A DNA stretch of 6,704 nucleotides, taken from Clostridiales bacterium. GTDB taxonomy: Bacteria > Bacillota > Clostridia > Oscillospirales > Acutalibacteraceae. The notes beneath the pieces were generated by a model. It was not told where the DNA came from, did no database searches, and saw only the letters and a list, made by a program, of their open reading frames with translations. The stretch covers positions 2,964 to 9,667 of the forward strand of contig DYBQ01000095.1 of assembly GCA_019418545.1 (NCBI GenBank), in the 5' to 3' direction. Made by a program: the position numbers and the translations under genes. Below are positions 1-6,497 of the stretch, piece after piece. Within the stretch, counting starts at the first letter, position 1. Every line of letters begins with the position of its first letter.

Positions 1-146
1 GCCGTTATGAAGCAATATGTTATGCGCGGACGTGGAAGTCGGAATACATTCTGCTCCCGCAGGCCAAGCAGAATTACTTACTTGATGCTGTGGAATTTGG
101 GTTTGGAGCCATCGGAAATGCCGCCACAACTGCTTTCAAGTATTAA
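1..146 (+). pseudogene. Remnant of a zinc-type alcohol dehydrogenase, 3' part, with internal deletions
   Basis: Read in the frame starting at base 3, this stretch encodes EYILLPQAK (42-68), identical to residues 107-114 plus flanks of the intact dehydrogenase at 5447-6487. A few codons later it encodes FGFGAIGNAATTAFKY before TAA at 144-146, matching that protein's nucleotide-binding segment FGGGTIGIAAAVAFKH (residues 165-180). About 40 residues between the two blocks are missing, and the segment before EYILLPQAK is also shortened. The nucleotide sequence agrees too, for example a shared run ctcccgcaggccaa. It is therefore a decayed relative, not a functional gene. The left edge of the window cuts it, so its original start is not seen. 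It converges on the ABC operon, with only 20 bases between the two stop codons. No product is expected. Confidence 0.8.
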
Positions 147-166
147 GAATTATCAATTGCGCTTCA

Positions 167-1987
167 TTATGTCGCAAAGCCTGCATACTGCGTCATGTAC
201 AAATCATAGTACTTGCCCTTTTGCGCGAGCAGTGTTTCATGATTTCCGCTCTCCACAATCTCGCCGTGGTCCATAACAACAATAATATCAGAATCCCGAA
301 TCGTAGAAAGACGGTGTGCAATCACAATACTGGTACGTCCCTGCATAATGCGCTGCATAGCATCCTGAATCGCTTTTTCAGTTCGGGTATCTACGTTTGA
401 CGTGGCCTCATCAAGAATTAAAATTTTCGGATTGGCAACGAAAGCACGGGCGATAGCAAGCAGTTGGCGCTGCCCTTGGCTGATATTTGCGCCGGAGCCG
501 GTCAACACTGTATCATACCCTTGAGGAAGATGGCGAATCATATCTTTGCATCGGCTCATTTCTACCGCTGCTTCTAACTGTTCGTCAGAAACCATATCAT
601 TGCCGTACTTCAAATTACTGTAAACAGTATCAGAAAACAAAACTGTGTCCTGCAACACAATGGCAATGTTTTGCCGTAAGCTCTCTCTCGCAACAGTCTG
701 TATATTCTGTTCATTGATACATATCTCGCCGCTGTCAATATCATAGAACCTCATGAGCAGATTGACGATAGTGGTCTTTCCGCTTCCTGTTGCGCCCACA
801 AGCACAACCTTTTTTCCTGTGGGTACGGTCAATGAGAAATTTTTAATCACCGGGGTTCTTGAGTCGTAAGAAAAAGATACATTTTTGAATGTAACTGCGG
901 CTATTTCCTTTTTTACAAGTTCTACACCGCTATGCTCCTCGTTCGTTTCATCTAATATAGAGAAAACTCGTTCCGCTCCGGCAATTGCCGTTTGCAGCTG
1001 CCCATAAACCTGTGCAATCTCGTTTATAGGACGGCTGAACTGCTTTGCATACACAATAAATGCAGAAATGATACCCACAGAAATTAAACCGGTGGTAGAG
1101 AAATACCCACCGAAAGCTGCAATGATGACAAAACCTATGTTGCCAATACAGTTCATGATTGGCCCCATTATCCCACTAAAAATATCAGTTTTAATTCCGG
1201 CTTTTGTCAGGGCATCCGCTGTGTTGCAAAAATCTTCCGTTGTAATTTCCTGATGATTATAGGCTACTACGGTACGGTATCCTGCAATCATTTCTTCAAC
1301 CGTGCCATTTAATTGACCAAGCAATGTTTGTCGTCTGCGGGAAAACTTGCGAACTCTGCCGGAAAGGATTTTTGTTGCGAGAAGTGTCAGCAAAACGGTG
1401 GCAAGGCTGAGAAGAGCAAGCTGCCAACAATACCACAGCATAATCGCTGCTGTACCAATAATAGTAAGCACACCGGAAAACAACGACGGCAAGGATTGGG
1501 AAACTGTAGTGGAGATATTCTCAATGTCGTTTGTCATCCTGCTCATAACATCGCCATGGGAGTGGGTGTCCAAATAGCGAACGGGCAAATCAATAATCTT
1601 TGCAAAAAGTTCTTCCCTCATTCGCTTGACAACATTTTGACTGAGCCTGGCACTGAGCAATCCTTGTATAAGCCCGCTAAGGCTAAAAAGCAAATAGATA
1701 ATAAGCATGAAAAGCAACGTATAGATTAGAGGCCCTTCCCGTTCTCCGGCAATAATGTCTATTGCATTGCTTTGTAAGCTGGGTGCATAGATTCCGAAAA
1801 CAGTTCCTAATATGACAACAACCAGCAATGATGTAACCATTACTTTTTCCTGTATAAAATAAAGGATGATTCGCTTTAGCGTTGCGCCAATATTTTCTGC
1901 ATGTTCTACTTCAGCAAAACGTTGCGCATGGGAAGGCCTCCCAGGAATATTACGTTCTGCAATTTTTTGACTTTGATTTGTACTCAT
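167..1987 (-). CDS. ABC exporter half-transporter (permease-ATPase), canonical ATP-site subunit of a heterodimer
   Basis: This 606-residue protein is a full ABC exporter half: a six-helix membrane domain (helices near 50-75, 88-110, 165-185, 187-208, 270-295 and 300-318) followed by an ATPase domain. Visible ATPase motifs are an A-loop Tyr (Y374), Walker A GATGSGKT (398-405), Q-loop Q446, signature ISQGQ (502-506, a variant of LSGGQ), Walker B ILILDE with catalytic E527, D-loop near 530-533 and H-loop H558. The catalytic Glu and His are both intact. The preceding gene encodes a half-transporter with Asp and Gln at these positions, so the two should pair as a heterodimeric drug or lipid exporter like TM287/TM288, LmrCD or BmrCD. 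The substrate cannot be inferred. The start ATG (1985-1987) overlaps the upstream stop as ATGA and has AAGGAGG 10 bases upstream, suggesting translational coupling. Length and C-terminus are normal for the family. Confidence 0.95.
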   Translation of the reverse strand: MSTNQSQKIAERNIPGRPSHAQRFAEVEHAENIGATLKRIILYFIQEKVMVTSLLVVVILGTVFGIYAPSLQSNAIDIIAGEREGPLIYTLLFMLIIYLLFSLSGLIQGLLSARLSQNVVKRMREELFAKIIDLPVRYLDTHSHGDVMSRMTNDIENISTTVSQSLPSLFSGVLTIIGTAAIMLWYCWQLALLSLATVLLTLLATKILSGRVRKFSRRRQTLLGQLNGTVEEMIAGYRTVVAYNHQEITTEDFCNTADALTKAGIKTDIFSGIMGPIMNCIGNIGFVIIAAFGGYFSTTGLISVGIISAFIVYAKQFSRPINEIAQVYGQLQTAIAGAERVFSILDETNEEHSGVELVKKEIAAVTFKNVSFSYDSRTPVIKNFSLTVPTGKKVVLVGATGSGKTTIVNLLMRFYDIDSGEICINEQNIQTVARESLRQNIAIVLQDTVLFSDTVYSNLKYGNDMVSDEQLEAAVEMSRCKDMIRHLPQGYDTVLTGSGANISQGQRQLLAIARAFVANPKILILDEATSNVDTRTEKAIQDAMQRIMQGRTSIVIAHRLSTIRDSDIIVVMDHGEIVESGNHETLLAQKGKYYDLYMTQYAGFAT

Positions 1988-3721
1988 GCAACATCATCCT
2001 CCTTCCCGATTTGAGAATGATAAATATCTTGATAAATCGGACAGGATTTCAAAAGCTCCTCATGTGTCCCACAGGCAGATATGCTGCCATTTTCCAAAAC
2101 AACAATTCGATTTGCCCGACGTACCGATGCAATACGTTGGGCAATAATAATCTTTGTGCTGTCTGGTTTAGCACTTTGCAGCGCCTGATACAGGTCAGCC
2201 TCGGTTTTCAAATCAAGAGCACTGGTCGAATCGTCAAAAATAAGGATTTCTGCCGGTTTCAGAACCGCTCTTGCAATAGAAAGCCTTTGTTTCTGACCGC
2301 CGGACAGGCTCATACCGCGTTCGGCAACCACTGTATTATATCCATCTGATGTGGTGGAAATAAAGTTATCTGCCTGCGCTGTGAGGGCAGCAGCTTTTAC
2401 AGCTTCGCCGTCTGCTTCTGGGTATCCCCATTTAATGTTTTCGCCGATGGAAATGCTGAATAGCTCGCTTTTTTGCAGTGTAATCGCCACTTTTTTGCGA
2501 AGCGCTTCCTGCCGGTATTCCCGTACGTCGATTCCATCCACCAAAACAGCGCCATCAGTGACATCATAGAAACGGGGAATAAGATGAACAAGCGTTGATT
2601 TTCCACATCCTGTCGCACCCATAATTGCCACGGTTTCACCTTTATGTATGGTCAGATTGATATGAGACAAAACATTTTGACTGGTTCCCGGGTAGGCAAA
2701 GGAGACGTTCCGAAATTCAATTTCTCCCTGTGTTTTCGGATTTCCATCGAATGTGCCGTCTGCAAGTTCTGGTTGGCTGTGCAGCACTTCCTTAACACGT
2801 TTCCAGGAAGCCAAACCTCTGGAGATATTTTGAAACAGCATAACAAGCATCAAGATTCCGTTGAGCAACTGCGTAGTGTAGGTGATTGCCGCCATGATGT
2901 TGCCCGGCGTTGCTCCTGCACTGTTTACATCAAACGAGCCTACCCATAGAATAACCGCAATTACAACATACATCAGTGCATTCACTGTGGGGTTCATGAA
3001 GGCAAAAATTACTAAAGTTTTAAACTGTGTTCTAATCAGAGCATTATTTGCCTTCCCGAAACACAGCTTTTCATAAACCTCTCGCACACAGGCCTTAATA
3101 ATACGGATGCCGGATATATCTTCCTGCATAATTGCATTGATAGAATCCAGTTCTGCCTGTAACTTAGAAAATAGCGGGTTGGCTTTTGATAAACATAAAG
3201 CGAGCGTTCCTAATCAAAAAAGGAAATGCACATAATGCAATTAGTCCAAATTTTGCGTGTAAACGGAACATACAGTACATACTGCCAAATGTTAATAGTA
3301 TAGTACGAATCATACCACGTACAAATGTTGACACAAATGTCTGTACCTGCGTAATATCATTTGTTACTCGTGTTACAAGCGAGCCCGTGCCGAAGCAATC
3401 AATTTGAGGAAAAGAAAAGGTCATGATTCTGCGAAAACAGTCCTTTCGCATCTCATTGCCTATATTCTGTCCTGATATATGAACGAATACGTTATTGAGG
3501 GAGCCACAAAGACCGCCAAACAATACAAGAGCAATCATTTGTAGTCCAAGCCTCCAAATTAAGTTTAAATCTCCTATGCCGTTATTATTTAAACCGAGAA
3601 CACCATCATCCACAATTTGGCTCATAATGCTGGGTTGAATGAGATCCATCGACACTTCGCCTATCATAAACAATCCAGCAAGAATGGCAAATGGCAAATA
3701 TCGTCGGATATATCTCCACAT
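1984..3721 (-). pseudogene. ABC exporter half-transporter, degenerate ATP-site subunit, split by a one-base frameshift
   Basis: Two reading frames together make one ABC half-transporter. The first (3721 to 3164) encodes the start of the membrane domain, and the second (open from 3213 to 1984) the remainder. After Ile170 the first frame runs into unrelated residues and stops. Shifting by one base at about 3211-3214 gives GTLALCLSKANPLFSKLQ, the expected continuation, and a joined protein of 578 residues, normal for this family. In joined numbering the ATPase domain has Walker A GATGCGKS (368-375), Q-loop Q416 and LSGGQ (472-476). Walker B ILIFDD has Asp497 where the catalytic Glu should be, and Gln528 replaces the H-loop His. 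These changes are typical of the degenerate-site partner in heterodimeric exporters, so they are not decay. The start at 3721 has AGGGGG 7 bases upstream, 11 bases after the MarR stop. The frameshift may be real inactivation or a sequencing error; internal ATG 3129 would give only a truncated product. Confidence 0.9.
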
Positions 3722-3732
3722 AATTGCACCCC

Positions 3733-4389
3733 CTATTCTTGATTATGGCAAGAATGTTCGCTTCGATGTTTTCCAGAACAGTTGCCTTGTCCATCATTTT
3801 CCTTTTGATGGTTATGGCGGCCTGAAAAACGGGTTTCCCAATCTGTATGGATTTTTTCAAGAAGCGAAAGCAGCATCTCCCGCTCTTCTGATGAAAGGCA
3901 CAAAAACATTTCTTGATGACGCTTTTGACGCTGCTCTACAGCCTCCAGTGCCAGTTTGGCACCTGCATCTGTTAGTTTAATATCTGTCGTTCTGCGGTCT
4001 GCCTCATTGGGCGTGCGGGTAATGAGTCCGGCATTTTCCAGTTTGGATAAGATTTCACTTGTAGAGCCGGGTTGAATGCCCAACCGTTCTGTCATTTTCT
4101 TCTGCGTTAGTGTACCGGATTCATGAAGGATTATCAGAATGCGCTTTTGACTTGCTTTTCCTTCATATTGTCTGCGCATCATATGGCTGATATCCCGCAG
4201 ATTCATAATCAACTTGTCATTCATACTAGCGTTATGATAGTGTTCCATACGATTTCCCCGATGATGATTGCCCTCATGCGTATGTTTTGGCAATTTACCA
4301 GTACGGAGATATTCTTTTCCTCTTTCGCAGAACAGGTCGTTTAAATTGCAATGCCGTCTACATCCAGGACAAGTTTTGTTCTCTATCAT
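3733..4389 (-). CDS. MarR-family transcriptional regulator with Cys/His-rich ends
   Basis: This 218-residue protein has a winged helix-turn-helix DNA-binding core at about 83-142: a helix near 95-105, a recognition helix near 108-121, and the wing with the family hallmark DRR (131-133), followed by a long dimerisation helix. The N-terminus is unusual: CPGCRRHC and a further Cys give four cysteines (7, 10, 14, 21), followed by a His-rich stretch at 36-52. The C-terminal tail from 190 is also rich in His with Cys204 and Cys214. These could bind metal or sense redox state; that is inference. I chose ATG 4389 because GGAGGG lies 8 bases upstream. A longer frame opens at 4443 but would start upstream of the predicted transcription start. 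As the first gene of an operon with an ABC exporter pair, it is probably a repressor of that operon and of itself. Confidence 0.9.
   Translation of the reverse strand: MIENKTCPGCRRHCNLNDLFCERGKEYLRTGKLPKHTHEGNHHRGNRMEHYHNASMNDKLIMNLRDISHMMRRQYEGKASQKRILIILHESGTLTQKKMTERLGIQPGSTSEILSKLENAGLITRTPNEADRRTTDIKLTDAGAKLALEAVEQRQKRHQEMFLCLSSEEREMLLSLLEKIHTDWETRFSGRHNHQKENDGQGNCSGKHRSEHSCHNQE
3735..3755. repeat. Small hairpin at the marR / ABC transporter junction
   Basis: ATTCTTG (3735-3741) and CAAGAAT (3749-3755) form a perfect 7-bp inverted repeat with a 7-base loop. On the minus-strand transcript it covers the last codons and stop of the MarR gene and ends immediately before the AGGGGG ribosome binding site of the exporter gene. 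It could affect translation or mRNA stability between regulator and transporter. It is AT-rich with no following U-run, so it is not a terminator. Confidence 0.4.
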
Positions 4390-4402
4390 AAGTATATCCC
4401 TC

Positions 4403-4466
4403 CAATTCATTAGGTACCTTAATATTATCACGTCACAACACAAAAATCAAGGTACCTAACGAATTG
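4403..4466. promoter_or_regulatory. Paired operator: long inverted repeat with two AGGTACCT boxes around the promoter
   Basis: The left arm 4403-4423 and right arm 4446-4466 are inverted copies matching at 19 of 21 positions. Each arm carries the self-complementary box AGGTACCT (4412-4419 and 4450-4457), 38 bp apart centre to centre. The right box abuts the -35 hexamer and the left box covers the predicted transcription start, so a dimeric repressor bound at either box would block the promoter. MarR proteins commonly bind such palindromes next to their own promoter, so the regulator encoded at 3733-4389 is the likely ligand. This assignment is inferred from position and symmetry. Confidence 0.65.
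4422..4450 (-). promoter_or_regulatory. Predicted sigma-70-type promoter of the marR-ABC-ABC operon
   Basis: On the minus strand, -35 TTGATT (4445-4450) and -10 TAATAT (4422-4427) are separated by exactly 17 bases. Each matches the housekeeping consensus at four of six positions. Transcription would start around 4415, leaving a leader of about 25 bases that contains the GGAGGG ribosome binding site of the regulator. No other convincing promoter is seen inside the operon, so the three genes are probably transcribed together from here. Confidence 0.65.
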
Positions 4467-4516
4467 AAATGTAAATTTTCTTATAATGATACTTTTAGTG
4501 TAAAATAGTAACTCAG

Positions 4517-4541
4517 TCGGCCGCGTCAGCTATTTGGCCGA
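4517..4541. repeat. GC-rich hairpin upstream of the operon promoter
   Basis: TCGGCC (4517-4522) pairs with GGCCGA (4536-4541) around a 13-base loop. No T-run follows on either strand, so it is not a standard intrinsic terminator. It stands out as a GC-rich island in AT-rich intergenic DNA. Function unknown. Confidence 0.35.
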
Positions 4542-4784
4542 AACGGATATAAAAAGGGTGTATTCCTTCAGTTTTGTATTGTAGGGGCTTGAAATTAACT
4601 CATTTTTGGGTTTTATCAATCTATATAACTGTCAGAAACTTCTACATTTCCAATAACAAAAAGGTATAAAATACAAAAAACGGACTTCTCAGCCTGAAAA
4701 ATAACCAATTATAGGGCTATTTCTCTTGTACCAGTCCAAAACTTCTCTTTAACTCAACACAAAGCTCCGTCCGTGTTGTTCCAC

Positions 4785-4828
4785 CCTCCTTGGGAGTTTG
4801 GTAAGATAAAACCATCAAATCAAGGAGG
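4785..4828 (+). promoter_or_regulatory. Possible hairpin hiding the ribosome binding site of the 117-residue protein gene
   Basis: CCTCCTTG (4785-4792) is the exact complement of CAAGGAGG (4821-4828), which contains the ribosome binding site of the gene starting at 4837. The two could form an 8-bp stem with a 28-base loop and block translation. The upstream half can alternatively fold locally as CTCC-TTG-GGAG (4787-4797), which would free the ribosome binding site. Mutually exclusive folds of this kind suggest translational control, but complements of a ribosome binding site also arise by chance. Confidence 0.35.
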
Positions 4829-4836
4829 TAAAAGTT

Positions 4837-5190
4837 ATGAACACAGATAAGATTTATGCAGAACACCTTGCAAACGAGTATGCCCCGAAGGATGATTCCA
4901 AGGTCATTGCTCTTCGAAAACTGGATGCCAGAGCAAAACTGCCTGCAACGGTATTAACCTACTCCCTTGGCATTATCAGTGCTTTGGTTGCAGGAGTCGG
5001 TATGTGCCTGTCCATGAACGTAATCGGAAGCGGCAGTTCGGTTTCGTTTGTGCTTGGTGTCATCATCGGGCTCATTGGCTTGGTGGGCATGGGTATCAAC
5101 TATCCTATCTACAAAAAAATGCTGGCGAAAGGAAAGCAGAAGTATGCTTTCGAAATCATGGAGTTAGCAAAAGAAATCAGCGGAGAATAA
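4837..5190 (+). CDS. Small two-helix membrane protein, Clostridia family often labelled 'dihydropteridine reductase'
   Basis: The 117-residue protein begins with a charged, probably cytosolic segment (1-36). Two hydrophobic helices follow (about 37-60 and 69-91), joined by a short Gly/Ser-rich turn, and a charged C-terminal tail ends in KYAFEIMELAKEISGE. There is no signal peptide and no visible catalytic or cofactor motif. From memory, close relatives are widespread in Clostridia and many carry the database name dihydropteridine reductase. Nothing in the sequence supports that enzyme activity, since it has no Rossmann fold and is far too short, so the name is probably a propagated error and the true role is unknown. 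AAGGAGGT lies 7 bases before the ATG, a near-ideal ribosome binding site. It is probably the only intact gene left of its transcription unit, because the next reading frame, 4 bases downstream, is truncated. Confidence 0.85.
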   Translation: MNTDKIYAEHLANEYAPKDDSKVIALRKLDARAKLPATVLTYSLGIISALVAGVGMCLSMNVIGSGSSVSFVLGVIIGLIGLVGMGINYPIYKKMLAKGKQKYAFEIMELAKEISGE

Positions 5191-5194
5191 AACG

Positions 5195-5254
5195 GTGAAG
5201 AAAGCAAAAATGATTCTGGACAGACTTCTCCATCCGGTAAAGCAGGACATATGA
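5195..5254 (+). pseudogene. Truncated start of a gene following the small membrane protein gene
   Basis: A GTG at 5195, with GGAG at 5182-5185, opens a frame encoding VKKAKMILDRLLHPVKQDI before TGA at 5252. The start, spacing and Lys-rich opening with the RLLHP string resemble the first residues of a Clostridia integral membrane protein family that I recall lying next to the 117-residue family. The homology would end at about residue 14, where the next remnant begins, so the body of the gene appears deleted. This identification rests on memory of a short motif and is tentative. Confidence 0.35.
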
Positions 5255-5418
5255 ACTGTCTCAGACACCTCTTTTACCACACTCGTTTTGAGAAGATTTA
5301 AAACTATAGACTGCCGTTTTATGTTCATGGTCTTATGGCCATTATCTCGGAATGGTTGAAAAATGACTGCACAGATTTTATTAGTTATGTGAGCACCATT
5401 ATGGAGCAATGCGTTTGG
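5239..5418 (+). pseudogene. Remnant of a TetR/AcrR-family regulator, C-terminal part only
   Basis: One frame encodes MNCLRHLFYHTRFEKI (5251-5298), a TAA stop (5299-5301), then FYVHGLMAIISEWLKNDC (5317-5370) and a final helix ending near MEQCV (5401-5415). The block FYVHGLMAIISEWLKN followed by an amphipathic helix is typical of the C-terminal ligand-binding and dimerisation domain of TetR-type regulators in Clostridia. The DNA-binding N-terminal half is absent and an in-frame stop interrupts what remains, so it is not functional. It ends just before the ribosome binding site of the dehydrogenase gene, suggesting that a TetR regulator once preceded and perhaps controlled that gene. The frame continues open into the dehydrogenase start without homology. 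Confidence 0.6.
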
Positions 5419-5446
5419 CGCGGCTCGAAAAACAGGAGGAAAGGAA

Positions 5447-6487
5447 ATGAAAGCTGGAATTTATTTAGGAAAAGAAGCGGTTGAAATCCGGGAATTGGAG
5501 CTGCCTGAAGTGGGGGATGATGATGTTCTGGTACAGAACCTCTACTCCAGTATCTGCGGAACCGATGTGGCGGTGTTCACACACGGTCCCAATACAGGTC
5601 ACAAAATTGATGTAGGAGGAGAATTTGGACACGAAACAGTCTCCCGTGTTATAAAGGTAGGAAGAAATGTTACAGAGTTCACGCCAGGAGAGCGGGTCTA
5701 TCCCTACCCCCGTTATGCGAAAAATGATACCAGACGGGCGGGAACGATTGGTGGCTTTTCAGAATATATTTTGCTCCCGCAGGCCAAACGCAATCACTCC
5801 CTGTATGCTGTGGATGAGGCCATTTCCGACCGTCTTGCCAGTTTGATTGAGCCCTTTACGGTTGGCTGCCGGGCGGCCAGGCGTGGAATGGTCCCAGCTG
5901 GAGAGTGCCAATATATTTCCGGACAAAACGCCTTGGTTTTTGGAGGTGGAACCATTGGAATCGCCGCTGCGGTTGCATTCAAGCATTTCGGAATGGACAA
6001 AGTGATGGTGTGCGAGCATTCGGACTTCCGTTTGAAGCTAGCAGCCGGGCTGGTATTTGAAACCTGTAACACAGCAAATGAGGACTTTGAAGCCCATGCC
6101 AAATCGTACTTTGGAATCGCCCCATCGATGAGCGGAGATGCTCCTGATATTGACTGCTGGCTGGATGCTGCCGGTGGGGAGGATATTCTCGCAGACTTCC
6201 TTCGAATTGGCAAAATTGAAAGCCGATTTGTTTCCGTTGCAGTCAACAAAGCCCCCCGCACCATCAATCTGCTACACATGACCTATGCCCAGCAGAGCAT
6301 CATTGGCGCTGGCGGTTATATGCCGGAGGATGTCCGAGATGTACAGGAAATCATGAGCTGTGGAAAATGGGATTTGGAATCTATTATCACCCATGAATTT
6401 TCACTGTGCGACCTCGAAAAAGCCATCCGCACAGCTGCCGACGTTGACCATGCGGGAAACGTGGTAATCAAAATGGCAGAGAGATAA
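5447..6487 (+). CDS. Zinc-type alcohol/polyol dehydrogenase (MDR superfamily), NAD(P)-dependent
   Basis: This 346-residue protein has the two-domain layout of zinc medium-chain dehydrogenases. The N-terminal GroES-like domain carries the catalytic-zinc ligands Cys37 (SSICGTD) and His62-Glu63 (GEFGHE), plus the conserved Glu135 (LIEPFTVG). The Rossmann domain has GGGTIG (166-171) and an acidic residue (Glu190) near the end of the second strand, favouring NAD over NADP. The four-cysteine structural-zinc loop normally found at about 90-110 is absent, replaced by a short Pro/Tyr- and Arg-rich segment. It probably oxidises a secondary alcohol or polyol, or reduces the ketone, in the cytosol; the substrate cannot be read from sequence. 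AGGAGG lies 7 bases before the ATG. A decayed relative sits at 1-146 and a TetR remnant lies directly upstream. Length is normal and the frame is intact. Confidence 0.92.
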   Translation: MKAGIYLGKEAVEIRELELPEVGDDDVLVQNLYSSICGTDVAVFTHGPNTGHKIDVGGEFGHETVSRVIKVGRNVTEFTPGERVYPYPRYAKNDTRRAGTIGGFSEYILLPQAKRNHSLYAVDEAISDRLASLIEPFTVGCRAARRGMVPAGECQYISGQNALVFGGGTIGIAAAVAFKHFGMDKVMVCEHSDFRLKLAAGLVFETCNTANEDFEAHAKSYFGIAPSMSGDAPDIDCWLDAAGGEDILADFLRIGKIESRFVSVAVNKAPRTINLLHMTYAQQSIIGAGGYMPEDVRDVQEIMSCGKWDLESIITHEFSLCDLEKAIRTAADVDHAGNVVIKMAER

Positions 6488-6497
6488 TGAAACTGCG

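Larger units (their letters stand above)
4467..4836. other. Non-coding stretch between the operon promoter and the small membrane protein gene
   Basis: About 370 bases without a convincing gene. It contains a GC-rich hairpin (4517-4541), a short inverted pair CAACAC/GTGTTG (4755-4760 / 4773-4778), a looser pair GGACT/AGTCC (4682-4686 / 4732-4736), and a possible ribosome-binding-site hairpin (4785-4828). Several AT-rich -10-like strings occur (4482-4487, 4622-4627, 4665-4672), but none has a good -35 at normal spacing, so I do not place the promoter of the next gene. The downstream part may be a structured leader RNA, but I recognise no known riboswitch class. Confidence 0.5.

Noticed and set aside
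1313..1729. Plus-strand 138-residue open frame opposite the ABC gene, and similar antisense frames
   Set aside because: It lies wholly antisense to a well-supported ABC transporter gene, has no ribosome binding site, and its composition looks like a shadow of the opposite frame.
3211..3222. Programmed ribosomal frameshift at the T-rich run in the ABC gene
   Set aside because: The shift needed is +1, whereas T-rich slippery heptamers favour -1, which here runs at once into TAG. No stimulatory structure is obvious, and the family is normally made from a single frame.
4390..4443. Longer MarR start at 4443
   Set aside because: It lies upstream of the predicted transcription start and within the operator region. 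The ATG at 4389 has a well-spaced GGAGGG, and the extra 18 residues resemble no MarR extension.
4464..4487. Rightward promoter made of TTGAAA (4464-4469) and TATAAT (4482-4487)
   Set aside because: The spacing is only 12 bases, too short for a standard promoter, and no better -35 lies at 16-18 bases from the TATAAT.
4717..4815. Minus-strand 32-residue open frame (MVLSYQTPKEGG... ending LVQEK) in the intergenic stretch
   Set aside because: No ribosome binding site precedes its ATG, and it overlaps the leader of the 117-residue gene. The composition looks protein-like and it might be a relic C-terminus, but it is too short to support.
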